Shown: positions 9,941-19,831 of the stretch, piece by piece
How the letters are laid out: the number at the start of each line of letters is the position of its first letter
How positions within the stretch are numbered: position 1 is the first letter of the stretch
Assembly: GCF_030247195.1 (NCBI RefSeq)
Contig: NC_080672.1
Location: 6,572,001-6,636,000, forward strand
DNA from: Topomyia yanbarensis
Lineage: Eukaryota; Arthropoda; Insecta; Diptera; Culicidae
Reading direction: 5' to 3'
Length of the DNA: 64,000 nt
Made by a program: the position numbers and the translations under genes
The notes under the pieces: model-generated
The model's input: only the letters and a program-made list of their open reading frames with translations
Told to the model about the DNA's origin: nothing
The model's database searches: none

Positions 9941-12900
9941 ATATAAAATAATGGAAAAAATACTTGACTCATATCAATTTATTGACAAATTTACAAAACA
10001 CTATTCTCGCATTGCTGAGAGTAATTCAGCACGGTGTTCATTTCGAGAGTATATATTAACATTTATGATCTTACAATTATTATAAAAAACATTGCGACAG
10101 GCTATAAACTGGTTTAAACACGCGTTTTAGTAACGGTGACGGTAGATCTTGACTACCGGAAACAACACGTAGGTTTCATCGTATTATGACGATAGCGAGA
10201 AAGATTGAGTTTGATTATTCAGAAACATAAACGAACCCCACTGAAGTAAACAATTACCGTACATACCACGCTGGAATAAACATGTGAAATTGAAGATTAG
10301 TAAACTACGAGTTCAGTATGCATTACGTAACCCGATTAGCGCACGATCCTACGCAAACCTTGAAAAATTACTGCTCGTGACATACGTTCGGTTTCAATAA
10401 TCTAAACAGGATTGGTTTGCCAGAAAATTCACCGCCCGATCCTGGCCTGGGCAATAAGCACATCCCTCAATGTCAGCATTTATAGCGAATGTTGAGACAC
10501 AATGTTTATCCGATTATCCATATTTCACTGTCGATTTCACGACATATTGAACTGATTCTGACAAATGCTCGAATGCTTTTGGCCTCGATTGGCTGCTGGT
10601 AAAACTGTTTCTCCGATCAGTGTGTTTCTAATTTAAACAATAAGTCAACAGAAGCTAAACGCTGCACCTCAATCCTTGGGGTTGTTATTTTTCTTCATTC
10701 CTTCGTTTCGCCTGGCCTGTGTAATGTTTCAACCCGCCAATCGGTCAAGGCAATCTTGGTTTATCGAAATGTGACGTCACCCATTCGCACATACTCGAAC
10801 AGGTCATGTCACGTGGATTGAAACCCTTGTAGGTTCCGATTGCAGGTGGCGTGCAGTGAAGAGTATACATATATACACCAGATCTAAAAGCAGCACGCAG
10901 AGCTAAAGAGACGACTTGTGCAGGTATTATAGTGACTGTGGTTATAGTGACCAAAAGCTAAGCCGAATGCGAATGTATAGTGCGAAATAGACCCAGAGAA
11001 ACTCCATTTATCCAATAGATCATTACACTACTGGATTGGTTTGAAGCAAAACACATGTGCACCACCATGCTCCCTCGCGTGCCCCGTGGGTCGCTGTTTA
11101 ACGTCTTACCGGTGCCACCTTTGAACGTCTCTCGACACCTCCAATGAGGACGAACTTATCGACTACCAACCGACCGACTATTATCGACGACCAACCGGCA
11201 AAGGTATCGAGCCAAGATCGTTCCATGCTGGCGCTGACAGCGGTAAGCGGAGGAGGCTACAGAAAAAAAACATTTGCTTGCTCATCATTATTTATAATTC
11301 AACGTTCGTTCCTTGGTGTGTTGGAGCAATATTTTATCCGTTCCTCTGGCCCCAGGACACGTAGGGTGGTGGTTTTGTCTCGCTTTAGCTCACGTGTTTT
11401 GGCAAAAGTTCACGACCGCATTGTCATGCATTCGCCGGTCGAGTAGACCATTGGAAGCACTTGAAGAATCGTTTTTGAACCGACTCATTCTGATACTGAG
11501 CGAGGGGTTCAAGGCGGGGGAGAGATATCGCGCACTCTAGTGGCAGGTTGAGTGATTTTTCATTGGAAGCAATCAGCAAATACACGTCCATGTTCCATTC
11601 TAATAGCTTTGGTGTAAGGAAGAAAATGTGACCCGAGCTGTGATGGGAATGGGATTGGTCGGGTAAGAAATGATATTTTTATCATGGTTTATTAAATTTC
11701 GATTTGGCCTTGGGACAGAACTGAACTGGACTAGGTCAGCTAATTAGGTTCCAGCTGCATCGAAAGGGGTGCGGTTTTGTACATCTGTTTTAAGTTTATG
11801 GTTGTGCACGTTTTGGGTGTCGGTGTGCAAATACCAGTAAATGTATAGCTCTTTTCTCTACTTTCGATGGAGCATCATGCAACTGCAAGCTTAGTGTAGT
11901 TTTCACCTTTGCAGCATATGCTATTGTACAATCAGTTGTTCGAAAAAAGACTGATTATTTTACCTCGCTTTACTTTACTTTTGCCTGTCCGTAGAACAAA
12001 CACTCTGTTAGCACAGTGTACACTGTGTAGTTGTCAAAAAGACCAAAATTGGTTATATATATTGGTTTAATCCTTTATGAACCAGATTTGGAGCTGATTT
12101 TTCCCCAATTTCCTCTAAAATAATTTAAAATTGTGAATAATCTGAAAATGTTCAAATATACGTGAAGTTCCAAGTGCGGAGTTATGTAAGTCAGTATTGT
12201 TGAAATCATATCCTTTGAAGCAGCTTCGACCCAATACACTCAGACCTCATTATCGCTCATGACCAATATACCAAGGGCACTCAACAAATTTTATTGCAAG
12301 TAACGATTATTCTTAAAATTTAATCTGGACGGAAGACACAAGACAGTTGTCGAAAATGTAAAAATTAAATTGACGTCATTCAGGCAAGAAAATGAGAAGT
12401 GGCAAATGATAAAAAAAATCATGAGACCGCGAAAGTAAATGTTTTGGTGTCCTCGTCGTCGCCAGAGTGTGGAACTGAAGTTGTTAATTTCGGCTCACAT
12501 GGTTGCTTAGCTGTGAGACGATCAGTAGTGACCTAGAGTGCCCCCAAACGGCTGACCTATCGTGCCCCCAAGCGTATGTTTCATATTGATGTATGTATTT
12601 TTTTCAAAAACAAAAATATCGAAAAAACGACGCAAAACAGAATTAATTTTTACGTAAGAAAAAACCCATTACGCATTTTTTTACAATGATTAAATGTACT
12701 GTACTTAGGACGAATGACACTGTGTTTTCGCAGAACAACACGCGTCGTTCATTGCCGTAACTAATACAGCTGATCCACAGTAACAGTCCAAACGATATTC
12801 GTTATCGTGCATCTAATTCACACAGTATCTCTGCAGTAACATAGCCCTATACATATTGTACCCCCATTCCTATTTGACCCCATTCTACTTTACTATTCCA

Positions 12901-13422
12901 AAGCATATGCAAGTACTCAGTACAATAAGAACAACTAATATAATTTATTGATGATTTAATAGACTAAAAGCATATCTATAAATATGACAATAAAACATTT
13001 GTTCTTCGTGCTGATATGATTACCGAAAATTGGTAATTGGCTTTGAATTCTTCTTGAGAATTGTTAAATCTCAACCCTTATGCACTATTCAAAAGTCATC
13101 ATTCACTCAGACAAGACCATGCGTATTCCCCACGCGCATTGAATACCCAATGCATTAGTTTCCTAGTTGGTCAAATAAACACTAAACAAACAAAGAAATT
13201 AAATTAGTTTGCTCAGTCTAAAGAAATGTCAGCATGATTGGCATCAACCGGCGAATACGTGTTTCCTTACAATGCCATCAAATCAAAGAACATTCAAAAT
13301 TACATGCGACAACATATGTGTAATTCATAACATAACGAAATAAAGACTGCTTAATTATTTGCATTATCGTACGTGTAACATATAGAAACAGGAAAGTTCC
13401 GTTGCTCCTAACTGTGAGTGAA
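9941..13422. other. Unassigned; GC-richer island at about 10650-11550
   Basis: Mostly AT-rich with no supported gene. From about 10650 to 11550 base composition rises and open frames up to 100 codons occur (11144-11446). None shows a protein family. GACAGCG|GTAAGC near 11240 is a plausible 5' splice site, so this could be an unrecognised 5' exon, but there is no supporting coding signal. Near 12535 a 24-base block (GACCTAGAGTGCCCCCAAAC) is directly repeated with changes. Confidence 0.4.
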
Positions 13423-14314
13423 ATGAGTGTTCCACAAAATAAATTTCGCCCATTACGGGAGAACGCAATCGCGATTGATTTTTCGCATACTCGTCTTAGA
13501 CCTCCAGTGGGCGAGGCGGAACAGTTGGTCAAGGTGAAAATGGAACTTGATCTTACAGAGGTTTCACACGTCCAGCTTCACCACACGAGGCAAGTAGTTC
13601 TTATAACGTTCAACTCCTTAGTCGAGGCAGAGAGCATCGTAGCAAAGAACAATATGCAACATTACGTTGCATATGAAAACGTCAAAACCAAGATCCCCGT
13701 GTACATGGACCTCGATCTAACTGAAATACGCCTCCATGATTTGGTACTCAACGGTGTTCGAGTGATGCGAATGCGGCTGTACCAACCTGTACCGTCTTAC
13801 TTGACTTTCGAGGGCAAATCATCCCATACAAAGAACCCTATCCACATACCCTGTGCAGATGCCCACGTGCCAGTTCTATAATCAGACGGCACACTACGGT
13901 AAACCTTGCACCAAAACAACTAAAGAAATCTCATCTACAACCACCACTACCAAACAGCTTTCAACATTTGCTGATAAACAACAGACAGCCGGCCAAAAAA
14001 TGAATGCCGGACAAACAATATTTCACGGCATCTCAAAGCCAAAGCCAACAGTTAACGTACGCATGGAAGAAATAATTAAGAAAGAAGACAGCTATATCAA
14101 AGTCACTCGAAAACACAAAAAGCACCAAAAATCCAACAGCGACAACCAGACCCCATCTAGCGATGATGATATGGACACAAACACGAGCGAGGGGGACGGC
14201 AGACAGAATGATCACCAAGCGGCAGAGAGTACACCCGACCATCGCTCACCACCAAGAAAGAAAATCAACACAAGAAGCGGAAAGCAGTGCGCCCAGGATA
14301 GTCGGCAGAAATAA
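13423..14314 (+). pseudogene. ORF1 (gag-like) of a non-LTR retrotransposon, frameshifted
   Basis: The nucleic-acid-binding ORF1 protein of a LINE. The first frame starts at ATG 13423 (MSVPQNKFRPLREN) and runs to 13881. The conserved part includes KVKMELDLTEVSHVQLHHTR, TEIRLHDL and VRVMRMRLYQPVPSYLTFEG. The second frame, overlapping from 13853, carries a zinc knuckle TCQFYNQTAHYGKPC whose C-x2-C-x4-H-x4-C spacing is exact except that the second cysteine is tyrosine. A charged Lys/Asp/Ser-rich tail follows to 14314. A one-base-type frameshift in 13853-13881 separates the halves. Compared with the second copy at 15995, about 30 residues between TEIRLHDL and VLNGVRVMRM are missing in frame, removing the centre of the RNA-binding domain. 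No endonuclease or reverse transcriptase follows. Confidence 0.75.
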
Positions 14315-14452
14315 TATTCGACTGTCTATATTTTTTTATATCTATTTTGAACGAATTTAAAAAAAAAATATTTTTGAGGCATTTTTATTTCAAAAAGGCG
14401 AATGACCCTCGAGGTTAAAGCCTTAATAAATAATAATAATAATAATTTGCAT
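14315..14452 (+). mobile_element. 3' end of the ORF1-only element with (TAA)n tail
   Basis: About 110 bases after the ORF1 stop come GCGAATGACCCTCGAGGTTA, AAGCC and a run of AATAAT (about 14426-14448). A simple TAA-type tail instead of poly(A) is known for I-type LINEs. Its position so soon after ORF1 shows that ORF2 is absent from this copy. Confidence 0.6.
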
Positions 14453-14795
14453 TAAAATAAGATCAGTAAAAATAGTTGTATAACCGAGAAGGCTGATTTT
14501 CAAAGATGATGAATCACTTTATAAAAGTGATATGACGAAAATAGCTAACCATTGCCGATCCTAGTCGGAATCTTATCTAAAAAGATACATTCATTTGAAT
14601 AACATAGGTTTGAATTCCGTTTTTTCAGAGTTCATAATCTAGTTCTTCGAACTTTCGTCCTCGAGACTTAATCTTTTGAGAAGACTCTAATTAACTAACC
14701 AGTTTGCAAGCAGGAAAAAAAATAAATCATAAAAAATGCAAAATAAAAATTTTGAGGTGTCTAGGCGACACTGTGAGCCGTTTCAGTGAATCAGT
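14453..14795. other. No recognisable feature
   Basis: AT-rich sequence between the gag relic and the left TTAA of the composite element. Nothing supported. Confidence 0.5.
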
Positions 14796-14904
14796 TTAAC
14801 CCTAGAATGTTGCACTGGGGTACAAATGTACCCCACGCCTTTGGAGCCGTGTGAAGACGAGAATTCGGCATTTATCGACCTGGGATCCTAACCATAATTC
14901 AATT

Positions 14905-14965
14905 TAGGGTTCCTAGCAGGGCCGTCGAGAGCCGCGTCGGGCTTGTATTACCGCCGGGCCCTTTT
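14905..14965 (+). repeat. GC-rich repeat relic (GGGCCC motif)
   Basis: CAGGGCCGTCGAGAGCCGCG and GCCGGGCCC here resemble, in opposite orientation, the block at 16755-16850 (GCGGGCCCCC, CCCGGGCCCCATGGCAATTG, ATCGGGCTTGGTTCCTAG). I read them as two relics of one interspersed repeat. Short and low confidence. Confidence 0.4.
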
Positions 14966-15296
14966 AAACCTAATTCGTCTAGTGCAGTATGACTTAGTAT
15001 CTCTTCAGCCATATGAAACTCGTGAGTCCGTGGTTTCTATTAGATCCCGGTTGACACATATTGCCTCATCTACAGATCGCGTGCCAGACAGGCGAATTTC
15101 GACAGCTTCTTATTCCGCGGTATTCAAATAGGGTAAAATTGCCGCATGGTTACAAGTTTTTAAATATGTGGGTATTCAGGAATCAGTAGCGTCTGGCTCA
15201 AATGGCACATTCCCCATGTAGATCGGAGATCTGTACCTTGCCATGAACCGTTTTTTCATCATTTTCCTGATGGGAAGGATTGGGGAAGTGGTAATG

Positions 15297-15530
15297 TTAG
15301 GGGTAAGGAAAATAGGATCTGCAGGTGCTACAATAGCAGGAATAATACTTCCAACCCACGGAGAGATTTAGAATTTGTATTTTAACAGTGAGCGGATATA
15401 TTTCGTTTCGCGAAACAAACGCTTCTGTTCCATTGATGGTCTGATACATAATCAGCACGCTATGTCTAACATGGTGAAATTGTATGGTGTAAACATTGGC
15501 CATCTTTAGCTCCATTTGTACTTTTAACAA
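15297..15530 (-). pseudogene. Second gag-like ORF1, 5' half, inverted
   Basis: On the minus strand the frame reads MLKVQMELKMANVYTIQFHH, then VRHSVLIMYQTINGTEAFVS. It aligns without gaps to KVKMELDLTEVSHVQLHHTR...VVLITFNSLVEAESIV of the copy at 13423. The match decays after about 55 residues, where the frame is lost. The 3' half of the same ORF lies 465 bp away on the opposite strand (15995-16519). The upstream 5'-UTR-like sequence faces the junction, at 15531 to about 15660. Confidence 0.65.
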
Positions 15531-15994
15531 TAGGTCTCAAGGAACGCGACAACAATTTAGACACAGAAAACAGTAATCAGACGCAAATAAAACAACTGTG
15601 AGTACAGTAGGCAATTGAGCACTGCTGCTGTCGCATGAGCTGAACTTATTTGATTTCTTTATCTTTCTTTATTTCGCACATTATAATTGGGTTCTTATAG
15701 ACATCACACGCATCTTTGGTGAGACCCAAAATCACCGTTCTATCTCAACACAATGCATTTTTGGAGGGGAAATACTAGTACGTGCTATAACAATACACAA
15801 TTATAAAAATTAACCATTTTATTCAACGGTTAGTTAAGCTCAATCTATCTTCTCATCTCGCCCAGAGTAGAAACTAAAAATCGTTCCGCTATAGATACAC
15901 AGTAAAAATGACTGCAAACGAATTGTGTTGCTATTGATTTTTGGAAATGTCCTGTAAGATCAGCTACTCGAGAAGTGAAACAATTACTAAATGT
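15531..15994. other. Junction region between inverted gag halves
   Basis: To about 15660 this is probably the 5' leader of the inverted half. From there to 15994 I recognise nothing. It may be further 5' UTR or unrelated DNA at the inversion joint. Confidence 0.35.
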
Positions 15995-16519
15995 GCAGAG
16001 ATACGCTTACATGAATTATCTCCACACACCCCTGACATCGTGATTAACAATTTTATGTCAAGATACGGAGAAGTGCTTTTCATAACAGCTGAAACTTTAC
16101 ATTTTTCCGGATGTCCCTAACGTTGTTGTTATGCTGAGTACAAACCGTACAAACCAACTCCTTCATACGTAACCATTTTATGCGGATCAATCGAAAATGG
16201 GACGTTTCATCAGACAACACTGATTAATGATTATGCGCCCATGGAAGATTCCTATGCACGAATTCTGCAAAAAGACACTACACCATGGAAAACTTTATGC
16301 AAAAGAACAAAAAGCCCACCTGCTATAACCGTAAACAGTACACCGTTATCTTATACCAAACCACAAACGGCTACAAAATCAATATCCACGGCTCTGACAG
16401 GAACAAATATTCACTCAACAACAATCACGCCCAGTATCTCCACGCCAACAACCAGCACAACCAGCAAAGAAGAGAACGTAGAAGAGGACGGATGCGTTTG
16501 TCCGTGCATTCCTGTTTGA
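15995..16519 (+). pseudogene. Second gag-like ORF1, 3' half
   Basis: The plus strand reads AEIRLHELSPHTPDIVINNF, then MSRYGEVLFITAETLHF: the middle of the ORF1 RNA-binding domain, including SRYGEV-type RNP sequence. This is the section deleted from the copy at 13423. After a frameshift near 16110 it reads YKPTPSYVTILCGSIENGTF, matching PVPSYLTF of the first copy. A decayed zinc knuckle HEFCKKTLHHGKLY (about 16258-16299) keeps the C/H spacing, but the first and last cysteines are replaced. The last frame is Thr/Ser-rich and stops at 16519. No ORF2 is seen downstream. Confidence 0.65.
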
Positions 16520-17088
16520 CGCTCTATTGCTTTCTGTTCTTCGAACATACTTTGAATTGGCTTCTCAATATTTCGTAGTGTATTCCTCGATTCAAGTAAT
16601 AAAACTCACTTTTTTTTAACTTGTACATAAAGAGACAATTCCCTTAAGAACGTTTGTTTTAACAAATGTCAACTATCAAATAAAGTTTTCATTTTTTACG
16701 CTTCCATCATACAATAATTTAATAAGACGCTCTTCTATGAATACCGAATGTGTTCGCCCATCTACCGGGTAAAAACGCGGGCCCCCAAATACGTCCCGGG
16801 CCCCATGGCAATTGTCCTGGCTGACCCCCCTCTCATCGGGCTTGGTTCCTAGTAACAGTAGGGAAAGGTGGTATAGCCAGTTTGCTTATAGCTTTCGTGG
16901 AAGCAGGTGTTAAAGTGGGCGTGGAGTACATTTGTACCCCAGTGTACGGTTGCCGTTAGTGTTTCGTCAGGTTTCGTTCAGTCAGTGCAAATGTGACTCA
17001 TGACAATACCAGTTTAAATACTAGTTGTTTTACTACGTAAGTAAAAATTAGTATTATATAATGGTTTTTAATCATTTATTCAATTAAT
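16520..17088. other. Composite interior; internal copy of the terminal block at 16917-16945
   Basis: GGCGTGGAGTACATTTGTAC, then CCCAGTG (16917-16945) is, apart from one base, the reverse complement of bases 14815-14843 of the composite's left end. The outer TTAA/CCCTAGAA part is not conserved there. It is either a damaged end of a second, inner element (14.8-16.9 kb) or a subterminal repeat. No coding sequence seen. Confidence 0.45.
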
Positions 17089-17878
17089 TTAACCCTTTCA
17101 TGCCCAACTTTTTTTTAGCGCATGTAGGGTTTCAAAACTATTTTCCCTTGAAAACGGTAAAATCAAGAAACATGAAAAGTTTTTTTTCATAAAGATAGGT
17201 GCTTCCCTTGCAGTGCTAGTAGCTCCTCAATTTTTGCCGTCCAATGCTCAATATAATTCTCCTGAAAAATTTACAATAGTCCAATTGCATGAAAAAACGT
17301 CGCCAAAGACAGTCTAAATTGATAAGTTTTATCAGTTTTCAAAAATATTGCACCATAACGAAGATATATTAAAAATTCATTTTCCGTCGTCAACGTAAAC
17401 TATCCCTGGCAGCGCTGCTCCATCGGAATCCAATCAGACTAATTGCAATAAGGGACCATTCATAAATTACGTAACGCAAAAATAGCCCAAAATTGACTCC
17501 CCCTCCCCCTATGTAACAAATTGTCACAAAATTTTCCATCCCCCCCTCCCCTGTTACGTAACAAATTCTAAGAAAAATTTTTTTTTCTTCGATGAAAACA
17601 TGTTACGTAACGATCTAGTTAACACCCCCTCCCCCCTATGTCACAATTTGTCACAACATGTCGTACCCCCTCCCCCCCTAAAAGCGTTACGTAATTTATG
17701 AATGGTCCCTAACTGCAGTTTTAGAGCTGATCCTTGTAACTATTTATGCTCAAATGAAAGGCAATAGTCACATTTATTAGCCTTACTTGTTTTTGCGAGT
17801 CAATCTTGCCTCATTCAAAAGTTATAGCTGTTAAAAAAACGTTGTTGTCCACAAACAACATGGGAATGAATGGGTTAA
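17089..17878. mobile_element. TTAA MITE, copy 1, interrupted by another MITE
   Basis: TTAA (17089-17092, 17875-17878) flanks inverted ends CCCTTTCATGCCCA and TGGGAATGAATGGG. The sequence aligns along its whole length to 51190-51717 at roughly 85-90% identity. The difference in length is a 258-bp element at 17452-17709 plus 3 bp. Without it the unit is about 521 bp, against 520 bp in copy 2. Non-coding; piggyBac-like by its ends and target site. Confidence 0.85.
17452..17709. mobile_element. 258-bp palindromic MITE with 3-bp TAA duplication
   Basis: The ends are GGGACCATTCATAAATTACG and the exact reverse complement CGTAATTTATGAATGGTCCC; the GTTACGTAAC motif recurs inside. TAA flanks both sides (17449-17451, 17710-17712). 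The paralogous site at 51541 retains a single TAA and no element, which proves the insertion boundary. A 3-bp TWA duplication with GGG ends is what PIF/Harbinger MITEs show. The copy at 57547 has a 3-bp CTG duplication. Confidence 0.85.
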
Positions 17879-17891
17879 CTTAATTTTTAAG

Positions 17892-17919
17892 TATTCTATT
17901 CTATTCTATTCTATTCTAA
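17892..17919. repeat. (ATTCT)n microsatellite
   Basis: Five or so uninterrupted ATTCT units directly after the right TTAA of the MITE. Confidence 0.85.
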
Positions 17920-19297
17920 CCCTTACACAGCCAGTATTGAAAAGCATCCTGGAAAACACTACAGTTATTCTATAGTGTTTTTCTTGTCAATATTAATATT
18001 TGAAGCATATTTTCATGTGTCGCAAATATTAAAACGGCCAGGCCTACTGTGCAGAGTGGGGTTGAAAGATGTTTCAAAATTAAACGGTAATTAAATTATT
18101 CAATTAATGAATTATTTGATTAACGAGTCATTTCGAATCTCAAAGGAAGAAGAAACGAGGACAACCGTACCAACCGTTTCCGTTTGAAGGGGATATGATA
18201 AATCGTTGGTAGTGACTTTGCTGAGAAGGTAAATGTCACTCCTTTGGTTCTTTGGGATGAGACAGAGGTATTTACACCTTGCCCTGGCTAATATGCCTAG
18301 GATAAAGCGCCTTTACTCGCTCCTGAAACCGTTTGAATCTAATAAAACCGAAACAAACCGAAGATCCTATTATGAAAATATATGTTGTTATCGGAACAAT
18401 CTCACCGGTGAAACATCTATCATAGTGTCTTGTGTCCACCAAAACAGCTGATGTTGCTTGCACATTATTCTCTGAATTTTCAAGCCTTTGGTTGTGGCTC
18501 CACTGTAAGGATCGCTCCGTCGGTACTAGCTTCCATGTTGATGTTGATACTTATACTTCCTCAGATAGCAGCAGCTTGATGCCAGTCACTATCTATCACT
18601 TGGCCTCATGGCCCGGTCAAAAGCACTGATTTCACGGCGGCGTTTTTAATAAGCTTGCATTTTCCATTTCCAAACAAGATTAGTTCTGGGTTAATTTAAT
18701 TTTGAAGTAGATAAAAAAATCGTTCTCAGTTTTGCTGATTTTTATTGTTTTATTGTTTATTTGTTAGTTTTTCAAAACAATGGCTCACAAGTATAATTTA
18801 CGCACAGTAACGCAAGTATAATTTGCTGTAACAGTAACGTTGCGTGTTGCCAATGTATTACTGGTCAGAAATTTTTTTTTCATTTCAATTTCCACCCCAT
18901 TTCGTGGTATTTTCCAAACCCCGATTTTTAAACTTTCAATCTTCAAAATAATAGCACTTTTTCAAAAATGTCGAAATTTCATTTTATATAATTTCTGGAC
19001 TATTCTTCCAACTTTTATAATGCTTTGATTTTTTTCAAATCCGTGGAAAATTCGCAGTTATAGTAATTTTTGTGAAAAAAGTCAAAACCACGATGTTTTC
19101 ACTTTCTTTTTGTTGAAACCAATTTATGTATCATTGATTCAATAAATTCCGTACATTCACTTACACAGCTGTTTTCGCAATTAAAAAATGAAGAAAATGA
19201 TGTATTATGCATTTCTTTTGTTTGCATTTTTACCTGCGAAAATTGCGATCAAACGCGAGGGGTACATTTGTACCCCAGTTCTAGCAACGTTCTAGGG
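17920..19297. other. Right part of the composite, unassigned
   Basis: No protein family or repeat recognised apart from the terminal inverted repeat beginning near 19258. Open frames of 60-72 codons at 18233-18629 are in ordinary-composition DNA and show nothing recognisable. Confidence 0.4.
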
Positions 19298-19616
19298 TTA
19301 ACTAGCGAGGTATGTTAAAACTTTGTCGTAAGAAAGAATGTCAAGAATATTTATATCAAGCGAACATAATGCCAAAGCATTGAAAAGAGGTGGTGAGGGT
19401 GGGTAACGTAAATAAATTGTGAACATTTTGCGGTCAATCTCTTCTGCACCATGACTATTTTTATGCTGCGATTGCACGGTCATCGAAAAAAAAAACAAAA
19501 CGAAATTTGTTTACATTGAAAAAATAATTTCGTGAATAGACAAAAAGTTGTCGTACAATGAACGAATTCATTCCTCGTCTTCTGCAACAAAGCATTTTCA
19601 TGTATTGGAAATAGTT

Positions 19617-19831
19617 GGAGTTAATAAATTATGAAATGCAAAAATTGGCTTCCCCTTCCACATGTGACAAATTGTCACCTCCTCTAGTACGTAACAAATT
19701 CTTAAACAAAAATTATTCGGTAAAATATGTTACGTAACATTCAGGTTTACTCTCCCCTCTATATCACAACATACCACATTTGTCGTACCCCCTCCTCCTA
19801 TAAGTGTTACATAATTTATGAATGGTTCCCT
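19617..19831. mobile_element. Decayed copy of the palindromic GGGACC MITE
   Basis: It shares AAATTATG/CATAATTTATGAATGG ends, ACAAATTGTCAC, GTACGTAACAAATTCTTA, ATGTTACGTAAC and TTGTCGTACCCCCTCC with the elements at 17452 and 57547. The left end is lost and the right end reads GGTTCCCT. It is the oldest of the three copies. Confidence 0.75.

Larger units (their letters stand above)
14796..19301. mobile_element. TTAA-bounded piggyBac-like composite (~4.5 kb)
   Basis: TTAA at 14796-14799 and 19298-19301 encloses inverted ends. Left: CCCTAGAATGTTGC, then ACTGGGGTACAAATGTACCC. Right (reverse complement): CCCTAGAACGTTGCTAGA, then ACTGGGGTACAAATGTACCC. The right end has four extra bases. TTAA plus a CCCTAGAA start is diagnostic of the piggyBac superfamily. 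GGGGTACAAATGTACCCC inside each end is itself a near-palindrome. No piggyBac transposase is recognisable, so the unit is non-autonomous. It is filled with other elements: a gag relic in inverted halves (15297-16519), a TTAA MITE (17089-17878) and a decayed palindromic MITE (19617 lies just outside). The whole 4.5 kb may have been inflated by these nested insertions. Confidence 0.75.
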
